Positions 45,393 through 54,589 of a stretch of 64,000 nucleotides of DNA are shown here, piece after piece. Where the stretch lies: assembly GCA_947259375.1 (NCBI GenBank), contig CAMYLZ010000007.1:52320-116319 (forward strand), read 5' to 3'. How positions within the stretch are numbered: position 1 is the stretch's first letter; every line of letters begins with the position of its first letter. Origin of the DNA: an uncultured Parvularculaceae bacterium. Its GTDB lineage: Bacteria; Pseudomonadota; Alphaproteobacteria; Caulobacterales; Parvularculaceae. Below the pieces are notes generated by a model. That model saw only the letters and a list, made by a program, of their open reading frames with translations, searched no databases and was not told the DNA's origin. Made by a program: the position numbers and the translations under genes.

Positions 45393-45471
45393 CATATTTC
45401 CGGGGCTAGGGCGGCGCGCGCCCAATTGCCGGTCTGTCCGGCTACCGGCGCGGCGACGGAGAGGGAGCGGC

Positions 45472-45954
45472 ATGCGGCGCGATTCCGGGGCTCGTTTTTT
45501 TGGGTCCTATGTCAACAAAATCGATGCGAAAGGACGGCTTGCGACGCCGGCCCTGTTTCGCCGCGCGCTCAATCTGCCTGAAGAAAACGTCGTCTATTGC
45601 ATCCCCTCGACCGAAGAGCCCTGCATTGAATGCGGCGGCGCGGATTATGTCGACAATCTGATGGAAATGATTGAGCGGCTCGATCCGTTCTCGCCCGAGC
45701 GCATCAGTCTTGAGCGCACCATCGCCACGCAAATGACGCCGGTCTCGCCCGATAAGGAAGGGCGCATCAACCTGCCGGAGGAGCTGCGCCGCCATGCCGG
45801 GCTTAATGGCGAGGCGCTGTTTGCCGGCCATGTGCGCTCGTTTCAGATCTGGAACCCGGAGGCGTTTGCAAAGGCGCTTGAAGACGCCAAGCGCGTCTCC
45901 AGCGAAGCGCGGCTATCCTTGCGCAATCCGGCGCCGGCGGGGGGCGCGTCATGA
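45472..45954 (+). CDS. mraZ: Transcriptional regulator MraZ
   Basis: First gene of the dcw cluster and its DNA-binding regulator. 160 residues with two AbrB-like MraZ repeats: YVNKIDAKGRLATPALFRRAL and PDKEGRINLPEELRRHAG, followed by the linker VRSFQIWNPEAFAKALEDAK. The frame is open 51 codons upstream, but GAGGGAG before the ATG at 45472 and family length fix the start. The four-unit MraZ box upstream supports autoregulation. It overlaps rsmH by 4 bases (ATGA). Confidence 0.95.
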   Translation: MRRDSGARFFGSYVNKIDAKGRLATPALFRRALNLPEENVVYCIPSTEEPCIECGGADYVDNLMEMIERLDPFSPERISLERTIATQMTPVSPDKEGRINLPEELRRHAGLNGEALFAGHVRSFQIWNPEAFAKALEDAKRVSSEARLSLRNPAPAGGAS

Positions 45955-46958
45955 CGGAAGCCGCCCATACGCCGGTGATGCTGAGCGAAGTGCTGGCCGC
46001 GCTTGAGCCGCATGATGGCGGTGTTTACGTCGATGCGACGTTCGGCGCCGGCGGATATTCGCGCGCCATCCTGGGTGCGGCAAATTGCACCGTGTACGGA
46101 TTTGATCGAGATCCGACAGCGATTGAGCGCGCGCAAGGCTGGGCGAAGGATTTTGCCGGGCGCTTGATCCTCATCAACCGGCCATTCGCTGAAATGCGCG
46201 ATGCGCTGGAAGATGCGGGTGTCGAGATGGTCGATGGCGTGGTGTTCGATCTCGGCGTTTCGTCCATGCAACTCGATGAGGCGATCAGAGGATTTTCGTT
46301 CCGTCATGACGGGCCGCTTTCGATGCGCATGGATGGCGGCAAGCCCGATGCGTCGGATATTGTCGCGAAGGCTGAGGCGGCGGACCTCGCGGCGATCTTT
46401 CGCACCTATGGCGAAGAAAAACGCGCCGGCCAGCTCGCTAGGGCGATCGTCAAGGCGCGGGATGCGGAGCCGATTGAAACCACTGGCCGGCTGGCGGCGG
46501 TGATTGAGGCGGCGACGCCGGCGCCGGCGCGCGGGCGCATTCACCCGGCGACACGGGCCTTTCAGGGTTTGCGCATTTTCGTCAATGACGAGATCGGCCA
46601 GCTGATTGCGGGCTTGCGCGCGGCGGAACGATTATTGCGGCCGGCCGGCCGGCTTGTCGCCGTGACCTTTCATTCGCTTGAGGACCGTATCGTCAAACGG
46701 TTTCTGGCGGGTGGCGAGGCTGCGAGAAGCGGCGCCTCGCGCCATTTGCCGCCGGCGCAAGCCGCCGCGCCGTCTTTTTCGCTGCGTCATGGCAAGGCGA
46801 TTGCGGCGTCGGACGAAGAGGCGAGCGAAAATCCGCGCGCGCGATCGGCGAAGCTGCGGGCGGGCGAGCGCACTGATGCGCCGCCTTCGACATTGGATGA
46901 CGCGGCGCTCGGCGCGCCGCGACCTGTAGAGTTATCATTTTTGGACGGAGGTGTATAA
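45951..46958 (+). CDS. rsmH: 16S rRNA (cytosine1402-N4)-methyltransferase
   Basis: RsmH (MraW) methylates C1402 in the 16S decoding site. 335 residues: HTPVMLSEVLAAL, motif I YVDATFGAGGYSRAIL, FDRDPTAIERA, then LDLGVSS-like FDLGVSSMQLDEAIRGFSFRHDGPLSMRMD and RIHPATRAFQGLRIFVNDE. The last ~70 residues are low-complexity (Ala/Arg/Ser). It overlaps mraZ by 4 bases and is one base from ftsL, so translation is coupled. Confidence 0.96.
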   Translation: MTEAAHTPVMLSEVLAALEPHDGGVYVDATFGAGGYSRAILGAANCTVYGFDRDPTAIERAQGWAKDFAGRLILINRPFAEMRDALEDAGVEMVDGVVFDLGVSSMQLDEAIRGFSFRHDGPLSMRMDGGKPDASDIVAKAEAADLAAIFRTYGEEKRAGQLARAIVKARDAEPIETTGRLAAVIEAATPAPARGRIHPATRAFQGLRIFVNDEIGQLIAGLRAAERLLRPAGRLVAVTFHSLEDRIVKRFLAGGEAARSGASRHLPPAQAAAPSFSLRHGKAIAASDEEASENPRARSAKLRAGERTDAPPSTLDDAALGAPRPVELSFLDGGV

Positions 46959-47345
46959 ATGATCCGTATCACCACTATATTTTTATGTGTCGTATTGGCG
47001 GCGGCGGCGTTTGGTCGATACCGGGCGGAGGTGTCGGTGCGCGAGCTGCATGATGAAATTGAAGAGATAGAGACCAGCCAGGTCGAGGAATTGCGCGCAA
47101 TTCAAATGCTGCGCGCGGAAATCGCCTATCTTGAGAACCCGGAGCGACTGGCGCGCGTGGCCGACGCGAAAACGGACTTGCGCCCGTCAAATGCCGCGCA
47201 AATGATTAATGCGCAGGAGTTCGCCGCGGCATTCGGCATCGAAGGCGCAAGCCCGGAAGATTACGCGCCGCCAAGCGACGTTATTCTCAACGCCATGGCG
47301 ATGGCGCAACTCGCCGATGCGGAAGGGCTCGGCGCAGCGAATTAG
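46959..47345 (+). CDS. ftsL: Cell division protein FtsL
   Basis: A 128-residue single-span protein: N-terminal membrane helix (residues 2-18, IRITTIFLCVVLAAAAFG), then a coiled coil (VRELHDEIEEIETSQVEELRAIQMLRAEIAYLENPERLARVAD) typical of FtsL. The position between rsmH and ftsI is the standard one. FtsL pairs with FtsB to hold FtsQ and FtsI/FtsW. The sequence itself diverges strongly, so the name rests on topology and gene order. A Pro/Ala-rich C-tail of about 40 residues follows. Confidence 0.75.
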   Translation: MIRITTIFLCVVLAAAAFGRYRAEVSVRELHDEIEEIETSQVEELRAIQMLRAEIAYLENPERLARVADAKTDLRPSNAAQMINAQEFAAAFGIEGASPEDYAPPSDVILNAMAMAQLADAEGLGAAN

Positions 47346-47367
47346 ATAAAGGGATGGGCAAGGTTCG

Positions 47368-49140
47368 GTGTTTGGCAGGAGACACAAGCGAGGCAAACCG
47401 CGCGTTTACGTGATTTCGGAGGCGGGCGCGGAAGACCGCGGCGCGCCGTCGATCCAGGTGCGTGCTTCCGGCGCGCGCGTTGTCACCCGCGCGCGCGCGC
47501 GGGTGATGATGTGCGCCGTCGTTTTTTTCTTCATCTTTTCGACTCTGGTTGTGCGTCTCGCTTTTGTGTCCTTCGGTCATGTTACGCCGAGCCGGCACTT
47601 TGCGGATGCGCGCGAGGCGAGTCATGCGCGCCCGGAAATTGTTGACCGAAATGGCGCGCTCCTTGCCGCCGACCTGCCTGTTATTGCGCTCGAAGTCGCC
47701 GGGCGAGAAGTGTGGGATGCGGATGAAACGGCGGCCAAGCTGGCGGCAATCCTGCCCGGCCTCGATGCGGATGCGCTGGCGCGGGAATTGGCGGCGGGGC
47801 GCTATAAGGAAGTGCGTGCTGACCTGACGCCGGCCGAGCGCCAGGCGGTGTTCGATCTCGGGCTGCCCGGCATTCGCTTCGCCGCGCGGGTTGAGCGCTT
47901 CTATCCGCAAGGCCGTCTTGCCTCGCATGTGATCGGTCACGACGAGCCCGGCAAGGGCGGCGTGATGGGGTTGGAGCGGGTCGCTAACCGTTTTCGCGCG
48001 CCGGATGGCGGAGAGGGGCCGTTGCGCGCGTCCATCGACATTCGCGTGCAGCAGGTGCTCGAAGAAGAGCTGACGCAGAGTATGGAGAAGTTTCACGCCG
48101 AAGCCGCCTGGGGCGCGGTGATGGATGTGGAAACCGGCGAGGTCATCGCGCTCGCCAATGTGCCGGATTTCGATCCCAATGAGCCGGGCGCCGCGCCGGT
48201 CGATTCTCGCCGCAATCGCGCCACCTATGACAATTATGAGTTGGGGTCGGCATTCAAGACCATTACCGCGGCGGCGGTGATCGATGCGGGTCTCGCCACG
48301 GAGCGCACTCAATATGATGCGCGCGGCGGTTTTCAGGTGGCGGACCGGCGCATCACCGATTTTCACGGAGAAAACCGTATACTGACGTTATCGGAGGTGG
48401 TGCAGCATTCTTCAAATATCGGCGTTGCGCGCATGGCGATGGAAATGGGCAGGAAAGAGCAACAGCGCGTCCTCGGCGCACTCGGCCTGTTCGACGCCTT
48501 GCCAATCGAGCTTAATGAAAACCGCGCGCCGCAATTGCCGCGCCAATGGGGGCCGGTTGAAGCCGCGACAATCGCTTATGGGCACGGCATATCGGTTACT
48601 CCGTTGCACCTTCTGGCGGCCTATTCGGCGGTGGTGAATGGCGGCGTTTACAGAACGCCGTCTTTCCTGGCGTCGAATAGCACGCCGGAAGGGCGGCGGG
48701 TGTTCAAGGCCGAAACCAGCGCCGCCATGCGCCGGGTGCTGCGCCGGGTCATCACGGACGGGACCGCGACCTATGCGGAGGCGGCGGGCTATTACCCGAT
48801 TGGCAAAACGGCGACGGCCGACAAGGTTGCGGCGCATGGCGGCTACGAGAAAGATGCACGCATCGCGAGTTTCATCGGCGCTGTGCCGGGCTATGCGCCG
48901 CGCTATGCGGTTCTCATCTCGCTCGACAACCCCCAAGCGATAGAAGGCACTTACGGCTATGCGACGGCGGGTTGGAACGCCGCGCCGGCCTTTTCGCGCT
49001 TCGTGGAGCGCGCGGCGCCGCTTTTGGGCCTGTCGCCAGTGAGCGAAACCGTTGCGCTCGCATCCTTCATCACCGGCGCGCCGCCGCAATTGCGGCGCGA
49101 AGCGCGCCTAGAGGCGCAAGGCGGGGAGGCTGTGCGTTGA
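47368..49140 (+). CDS. ftsI: Septal peptidoglycan transpeptidase FtsI (PBP3) with altered KTG box
   Basis: Class B penicillin-binding protein that cross-links septal wall. 590 residues: basic cytoplasmic tail, membrane helix (about 46-66), pedestal domain, transpeptidase domain. SxxK is S294-A-F-K297; SxN is S348-S-N350. The third box reads GKTATADK (480-482 K-T-A), where KTG is expected; the codon is GCG at 48811-48813. KTG Gly is very conserved because it lines the active-site strand. Start is GTG at 47368. It overlaps murE by 4 bases (start TTG inside its end). Confidence 0.93.
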   Translation: MFGRRHKRGKPRVYVISEAGAEDRGAPSIQVRASGARVVTRARARVMMCAVVFFFIFSTLVVRLAFVSFGHVTPSRHFADAREASHARPEIVDRNGALLAADLPVIALEVAGREVWDADETAAKLAAILPGLDADALARELAAGRYKEVRADLTPAERQAVFDLGLPGIRFAARVERFYPQGRLASHVIGHDEPGKGGVMGLERVANRFRAPDGGEGPLRASIDIRVQQVLEEELTQSMEKFHAEAAWGAVMDVETGEVIALANVPDFDPNEPGAAPVDSRRNRATYDNYELGSAFKTITAAAVIDAGLATERTQYDARGGFQVADRRITDFHGENRILTLSEVVQHSSNIGVARMAMEMGRKEQQRVLGALGLFDALPIELNENRAPQLPRQWGPVEAATIAYGHGISVTPLHLLAAYSAVVNGGVYRTPSFLASNSTPEGRRVFKAETSAAMRRVLRRVITDGTATYAEAAGYYPIGKTATADKVAAHGGYEKDARIASFIGAVPGYAPRYAVLISLDNPQAIEGTYGYATAGWNAAPAFSRFVERAAPLLGLSPVSETVALASFITGAPPQLRREARLEAQGGEAVR

Positions 49141-50573
49141 AACTCTCCGAGCTAACTGGCGACGCCGTCTCGCCCGACCCCGACATCAAGGGCCTCACCG
49201 CCGACAGCCGCGCTGTGACGGACGGTTTTTTGTTCGCGGCGCTGCCGGGCGTTAACGCCGATGGCGCGAAGTTCATTCCGCAGGCGGAGGAGAATGGCGC
49301 GGTCGCAGTTCTGGCGGGGCCGGGCGCTGTCTCATCCTTGCCGATAGTGACCGATGCGGAGCCCCGAAAACGCCTGGCGCAAATGGCGGCGCGGTTTTAT
49401 CCGCGCCAGCCGCAAGTGATTGCGGGCATTACCGGCACTAACGGCAAGACCTCGACAGCGCGTTTCGCGGCGCAACTCTGGTCGCGCTTGGGTCGCGCGT
49501 CAGGCAGTCTCGGCACGCTCGGGGCGCAAGGCGCGAGCTATGCGCGCAAGCTCGCGCATACGACGCCCGAGCCGGTGACGCTGCATGAAACGCTGCAACA
49601 AATGACGGACTCAGGCGTCGACTATCTCGCCATGGAAGTTTCGAGCCACGCGCTCGCCCAGCATCGCGCCGACGGCGTGCGGTTCAAACTCGCCGCCTTC
49701 ACCAACATCACCCAGGATCATCTCGATTATCACGCGGGATTTGACGACTATTTCGCGGCGAAAGCGCTGCTGTTCGAAATGTTGCCGAAAGACGGCGTCG
49801 CCGTGGTCAATATGGATGGCGAGGGCGCCGAAGAGATCGCGGCGCTTGCGCGAAGGCGCGGGCTTCGCCTCATCACCACCGGCGCCAAAGGCAAAGACGT
49901 GACGATTATTGCCGCGGCGCCGCAGGCCGGCGGCCTCAAGCTGACCATTGCCGCGCAAGGCGCGCGCATGGACGTTGATGCGCCGCTTATCGGCGCCTTC
50001 CAGGCCGAAAACGCCGCGCTCGCCATTGGGCTCGTCATGGCGACCGGCGCCGGCGCGCAAGATGTCATTCCGCATTTGGCGACTATTGAAGGCGCGCCGG
50101 GGCGGATGCAGCTTGTCGGGCAGGTTCAGGGCGCTGGCGTCTTTGTCGATTATGCGCATACGCCGGATGCGGTGGCGACGGCGTTGCGGGCGATCCGCCC
50201 GCACGCCGCTGACCGCGTCATCGCCATTATCGGCGCCGGCGGCGATCGTGATCGGGCAAAACGCCCGCTGATGGGCGCGGCGGCGCGCGAAAACGCCGAC
50301 GCGGTGATTGTTACGGACGATAATCCGCGCACAGAAAACCCGGCGGCGATCCGCCGGAAGATCATTGAAAGTTGCCCTGAGGCTGCGGAGATCGGCGACA
50401 GGGCTGAGGCCATCGCGGCGGGGGTCGCGATGTTAAAAGACGGCGACGTGCTGCTGATTTTGGGGAAAGGGCACGAAACCGGACAAGTGGTGGGAGATGA
50501 AACCTTGCCGTTCGACGACGCGGAGGTTGCTTCTCGCGCGCTCGCGAACCGCATCAAGGAGCTCGGGCGATGA
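49137..50573 (+). CDS. murE: UDP-MurNAc-tripeptide synthetase (meso-DAP adding)
   Basis: Adds meso-diaminopimelate to UDP-MurNAc-L-Ala-D-Glu. 478 residues. TADSRAV at the start, P-loop GITGTNGKTSTARF, LAMEVSSHALAQHRADG, the ligand-binding DNPRTENP (DAP-specific DNPR motif) and LLILGKGHETGQ. The start is TTG at 49137, supported by GGGGAGG seven bases upstream and by overlap with the ftsI stop; a longer upstream frame lies antisense-like inside ftsI and is not used. It overlaps murF by 4 bases. Confidence 0.96.
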   Translation: MKLSELTGDAVSPDPDIKGLTADSRAVTDGFLFAALPGVNADGAKFIPQAEENGAVAVLAGPGAVSSLPIVTDAEPRKRLAQMAARFYPRQPQVIAGITGTNGKTSTARFAAQLWSRLGRASGSLGTLGAQGASYARKLAHTTPEPVTLHETLQQMTDSGVDYLAMEVSSHALAQHRADGVRFKLAAFTNITQDHLDYHAGFDDYFAAKALLFEMLPKDGVAVVNMDGEGAEEIAALARRRGLRLITTGAKGKDVTIIAAAPQAGGLKLTIAAQGARMDVDAPLIGAFQAENAALAIGLVMATGAGAQDVIPHLATIEGAPGRMQLVGQVQGAGVFVDYAHTPDAVATALRAIRPHAADRVIAIIGAGGDRDRAKRPLMGAAARENADAVIVTDDNPRTENPAAIRRKIIESCPEAAEIGDRAEAIAAGVAMLKDGDVLLILGKGHETGQVVGDETLPFDDAEVASRALANRIKELGR

Positions 50574-52018
50574 CAGACGCGTTGCAGAATTTATGGACCG
50601 CCTATGAGGCGGCGGCGGCGACCGGGGGCGCGTTATGCGCGCGCGGCGGCGATCCTGATCGCTGGACGGCGGAGGAATGGGCCGCCGGCGGGGTTTCGAT
50701 CGACACGCGCACGCTAAAGCCGGGCGATATTTTTGTTGCCTTGCGCGATGCGCGCGACGGCCACGAATTCCTCAAAAACGCTTTTGAGGCGGGCGCCACC
50801 GCCGCGCTTGTCGCTCATGCGCCGGAGGATGCGCCCGAAGGTGCGCCATTGCTGGTGGTCGGCGATACGCTAGAGGGGTTGCGCGATCTTGCACTTGCCG
50901 CACGCACCCGCAATTTCGGGAAACGCATCGCGGTGACCGGCAGCGCCGGCAAGACCAGCACCAAGGAAATCCTGCGCGCGGTGCTTGGCGCAGCGGGTTC
51001 GGTCCATGCGGCTGACAAGAGCTTTAACAATCACTGGGGCGTGCCGCTGACCTTGGCGAGATTGCCTATGCGCGCTGATTTCGGGGTTTTCGAGATCGGC
51101 ATGAACCATCCCGGCGAGATCACGCCGCTGACCGGGCTGGTGCGGCCGCATGCGGCGATCGTCACCACTGTCGCGGCGGCGCATCTTGAGTTTTTCTCTT
51201 CGCTTGAGGAAATCGCCGAAGCCAAGGCGGAGATTTTCACCGGCCTCGCGCCCGGCGGCGTCGCGGTCCTGCCGCGCGACAATGATTTCTTCGAATTGCT
51301 CAAAACGCGGGCTGGGGAGGCGGGAGCGGCGTCCTTCGTCAGTTTTGGCGAGACGGACGGCGCGGATTTCCAGCTTCTCGAATATGCGGCCGAAGGCGCA
51401 GGCGCGCGGCTAAAGGTCAAGATCAAGGGCGAGATCCGGGCGTTTTCGGTTGGCGTTCCGGGGCGCCATCAGGCGCTGAACATGCTGGCCGCGCTTGCCG
51501 CCGCCGACGCGGTCGGCGCGCCGCTTGGGCCAGCGATCGATACGCTGGCCGATATTGCGCCGGCCGAAGGGCGCGGCGCGCGCACATCGTTTCCGGTCTA
51601 TGGCGGCGAGGCGACGCTGATTGATGAAAGCTACAACGCCAATCCGGCCTCTATGGCGGCGGCGATTGGTCTTTTGGGGGCGAGCGCGCCCGCGCCAGGC
51701 GGCCGCCGCATTGCGGTGTTGGGAGAAATGCTCGAACTTGGGCCGCAAGCCCCGGCGCTCCACGCGAACCTTTCCAAAGCGTTGGTTGCCGCCAGGGTTG
51801 ACCGGGTATACGCAGCGGGCCAGTTGATGCGTCATCTCTGGGATGCGCTGCCGCCGCAAATGCGCGGGCTTTATGCGGGCGACGCCGTCGGCCTTGTCGG
51901 GCCGGTGTGCGACGCGGTTGCGGCTGGCGATATTGTCATGGTCAAGGGATCAAACGCCTCTAAGGTAAGCGCCGTTGCGCGCGCGCTGAAGGACAGTGTG
52001 AAAAAAGACGAAGATTAG
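50570..52018 (+). CDS. murF: UDP-MurNAc-pentapeptide synthetase
   Basis: Adds D-Ala-D-Ala to the UDP-MurNAc-tripeptide. 482 residues: [27 protein letters not shown]-loop [37 protein letters not shown], and [14 protein letters not shown] with [13 protein letters not shown] near the C-terminus. It overlaps murE by 4 bases and precedes mraY by 17 bases. Normal length. Confidence 0.96.
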   Translation: MTDALQNLWTAYEAAAATGGALCARGGDPDRWTAEEWAAGGVSIDTRTLKPGDIFVALRDARDGHEFLKNAFEAGATAALVAHAPEDAPEGAPLLVVGDTLEGLRDLALAARTRNFGKRIAVTGSAGKTSTKEILRAVLGAAGSVHAADKSFNNHWGVPLTLARLPMRADFGVFEIGMNHPGEITPLTGLVRPHAAIVTTVAAAHLEFFSSLEEIAEAKAEIFTGLAPGGVAVLPRDNDFFELLKTRAGEAGAASFVSFGETDGADFQLLEYAAEGAGARLKVKIKGEIRAFSVGVPGRHQALNMLAALAAADAVGAPLGPAIDTLADIAPAEGRGARTSFPVYGGEATLIDESYNANPASMAAAIGLLGASAPAPGGRRIAVLGEMLELGPQAPALHANLSKALVAARVDRVYAAGQLMRHLWDALPPQMRGLYAGDAVGLVGPVCDAVAAGDIVMVKGSNASKVSAVARALKDSVKKDED

Positions 52019-52035
52019 TAAGAAAGCCGGTCTTG

Positions 52036-53169
52036 ATGTTGTACCATTTGCTGACGCCGCTCGCAGACGAGTTTCAGCTTTTCAATGTGTTCCGCTACCT
52101 GACGTTTCGCACAGGCGGCGCCGTCATGACGGCGCTGATTATTGCATTTCTGCTGGGCCCGTCGCTGATCCGCTGGATGCGCCGCAAGCAGGGGCGGGGC
52201 CAGCCGATCCGCGCGGACGGGCCGCAAAGCCACATCATCGAGAAAGCGGGAACGCCGACCATGGGCGGCGTGCTCATCCTTCTGTCGCTCGTCGTCGCCA
52301 CTTTCTTGTGGGCGCGGCTTGATAATGTCTATGTGTGGATCGTCATGGGCGTGACGCTGGCCTTTGGCGCGCTCGGCTTTATCGACGATTATCTGAAAGT
52401 CACCAAGCAGACCGCGAGCGGCGTTGTCGGCAGCTTGAAACTCGCCGTGCAATTCGCGGTCGCGCTGACCGCCGGCTATTTCTGCATGGACGCGCTGAGC
52501 GCCGCGCCGGATGCGCCGGCGGGCCTCGCCAATTCGGTGCCGGTGCCGTTCGTGCCGCTCGATATTTTCCAGAACTGGTTTAATGCGCCGGGCGTGCCGC
52601 TTGGGCTGCTTGTCGTTCCTTTCGCGGCCTTTGTGATTGTCGGCGCATCGAACACGGTGAACCTCACCGACGGGCTCGACGGGCTCGCCACCGTGCCGGT
52701 GATGATCGCGGCGGGCGCCTATGCGCTTATCGTCTATCTCGTCGGCAATATCGTCTATGCGGAATATCTCGGCGTGCCTTACGTGCCGGGCGCGGGCGAG
52801 TTGGCGGTGATTTGCGGCGCGATTATCGGCGCCGGGCTCGGCTTCTTGTGGTACAACGCGCCGCCCGCTGCGATCTTCATGGGCGATACGGGCTCGCTGG
52901 CGCTTGGCGGCGCCATCGGCGCGATCGCGGTTGCTTCCAAGCATGAAATTGTTCTCGCCATTGTTGGCGGGCTGTTCGTGCTTGAAGGCATGTCGGTGAT
53001 GATCCAGATCGCCTCCTTCAAGCTGACCGGTAAACGGGTCTTCCGCATGGCGCCGATCCATCATCATTTCGAGCATCTCGGATGGAAAGAATCGACCATC
53101 GTCATCCGCTTCTGGATCATCGCCATGGTGCTTGCGATGATCGGACTTGCAACGTTGAAACTGCGTTAG
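52036..53169 (+). CDS. mraY: Phospho-MurNAc-pentapeptide transferase
   Basis: Integral membrane enzyme that transfers phospho-MurNAc-pentapeptide to undecaprenyl phosphate (lipid I). 377 residues with about ten helices. Active-site motifs: [45 protein letters not shown] and [11 protein letters not shown]. The ATG at 52036 is used; a TTG precedes it by one codon. It ends seven bases before murD. Confidence 0.97.
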   Translation: MLYHLLTPLADEFQLFNVFRYLTFRTGGAVMTALIIAFLLGPSLIRWMRRKQGRGQPIRADGPQSHIIEKAGTPTMGGVLILLSLVVATFLWARLDNVYVWIVMGVTLAFGALGFIDDYLKVTKQTASGVVGSLKLAVQFAVALTAGYFCMDALSAAPDAPAGLANSVPVPFVPLDIFQNWFNAPGVPLGLLVVPFAAFVIVGASNTVNLTDGLDGLATVPVMIAAGAYALIVYLVGNIVYAEYLGVPYVPGAGELAVICGAIIGAGLGFLWYNAPPAAIFMGDTGSLALGGAIGAIAVASKHEIVLAIVGGLFVLEGMSVMIQIASFKLTGKRVFRMAPIHHHFEHLGWKESTIVIRFWIIAMVLAMIGLATLKLR

Positions 53170-53176
53170 GGCGGTC

Positions 53177-54589
53177 ATGATTCTTATTCCCGACGTCAAG
53201 CGAAAGAATTACGGCGTATTCGGCCTGGGGCTGTCAGGGCTCGCGACCTGCGAAGCGCTGGCGGCGTCTGGCGCGCGCGTCTATTCCTTTGACGAAAACC
53301 GGGAGGCGCGGGATAAAACGGCGCAGACGGAGTATCGATGCGAGCATCCAAAAAACTGGCCGTGGAAGGAAATGGAAGCGCTGGTCGTCTCGCCGGGCGT
53401 GCCGTTGACCCATCCCAAGCCGCACGCCATCGTTCGCAAGGCGCGCCAGGAAAACGTGCCGGTGATCGGCGATACGGAATTGTTTGCGCGCGCGCTGAAC
53501 GCGACCGAGCCGCATGCGCGCCCGCGCGTCATCGGCGTAACCGGATCGAACGGCAAGTCGACCACGGCCGCGCTGATCGGGCATGTCCTCAAACAGGCGG
53601 GCGAGGATGTATATGTCGGCGGCAATATCGGCGAAGCGGTGTTGTCGCTGCCGGCATTCGACAAGGATGCGATCTACGTGCTCGAGCTTTCGTCATTCCA
53701 GCTCGACCTTACTTACTCCTTGCGGCTAAACGCGGCGGCGTTCTTGAATCTGTCACCGGATCACATCGACCGCCATGGCGATGTTGACGGCTATCTGAAG
53801 GCGAAAAGACGTATTTTTCTTAATCAGACAGCTGATGGTTTGGCGGTGGTCGGCGTTGATGACGATTATGCGCAAGGCGTTTGCACCGAATTGATGGCGC
53901 GCAATGCGGTCGAGGTGCGGCCCGTCTCTGCCGGCAGCGCGCTGGGGCGCGGCGTTTATGCGCTTGATGGCGAGATCTATTGCAATTTCGACGGCAAAAC
54001 CTTGCTGGCCGGCGATCTTGCCCGGGCGCGGAGCCTGCGCGGGCGGCATAATCACCAGAACGCCGCGGCGGCGGTGGCGGTTTGCGAGCGTTTTGGCGTT
54101 TCGCCTGTGTTGGCGGTGAAGGCGGCCCGCCGGTTTGAAGGGCTCGCCCACCGGCTTGAGGAGGTCGGGCGTATCGGCAAGGTGCTGTTCGTCAATGATT
54201 CAAAAGCGACGAATGCTGAGGCTGCGTCGCGCGCGCTTTCCGCTTTCAGCGACATATACTGGATCGCCGGCGGCAAACCCAAGGAAGGCGGCGTGGAAAG
54301 TTTGCGTTCAATGATGGGCCGCGTGCGCGGGGCCTATCTGATCGGCGAGGCGGCTGAAGTTTTCGAAGAACAATTGAAGGGCGCGGTTGCTTGCGTGCAA
54401 TGCGGCGATCTTGAAAAGGCGGTGGCGGCGGCGAGCGCCGACGCAGCGGCAAGCGACGCGGCGAACCCGGTCGTGCTGCTGTCGCCGGCCTGCGCTTCCT
54501 ATGACCAGTTTGAAAATTTTGCGCGGCGCGGCAATGCATTCCGCGCACTGGTCTCAGACCTTGCCTCGACCAATGGAGAAGCGGCGTGA
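53177..54589 (+). CDS. murD: UDP-MurNAc-L-Ala--D-Glu ligase
   Basis: Adds D-glutamate to UDP-MurNAc-L-Ala. 470 residues. N-terminal Rossmann-type GLGLSGLATCEAL, P-loop GVTGSNGKSTTAALIGH, YVLELSSFQLDLT, NLSPDHIDRHG, LEEVGRIGKVLFVNDSKATNAEA, and DQFENFARRGNAFR at the end. It overlaps ftsW by 4 bases (GTGA). Confidence 0.97.
   Translation: MILIPDVKRKNYGVFGLGLSGLATCEALAASGARVYSFDENREARDKTAQTEYRCEHPKNWPWKEMEALVVSPGVPLTHPKPHAIVRKARQENVPVIGDTELFARALNATEPHARPRVIGVTGSNGKSTTAALIGHVLKQAGEDVYVGGNIGEAVLSLPAFDKDAIYVLELSSFQLDLTYSLRLNAAAFLNLSPDHIDRHGDVDGYLKAKRRIFLNQTADGLAVVGVDDDYAQGVCTELMARNAVEVRPVSAGSALGRGVYALDGEIYCNFDGKTLLAGDLARARSLRGRHNHQNAAAAVAVCERFGVSPVLAVKAARRFEGLAHRLEEVGRIGKVLFVNDSKATNAEAASRALSAFSDIYWIAGGKPKEGGVESLRSMMGRVRGAYLIGEAAEVFEEQLKGAVACVQCGDLEKAVAAASADAAASDAANPVVLLSPACASYDQFENFARRGNAFRALVSDLASTNGEAA

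Noticed and set aside
48972..49136. Longer start for murE inside ftsI
   Set aside because: The upstream part is out-of-frame ftsI sequence with no MurE similarity; TTG at 49137 has GGGGAGG.
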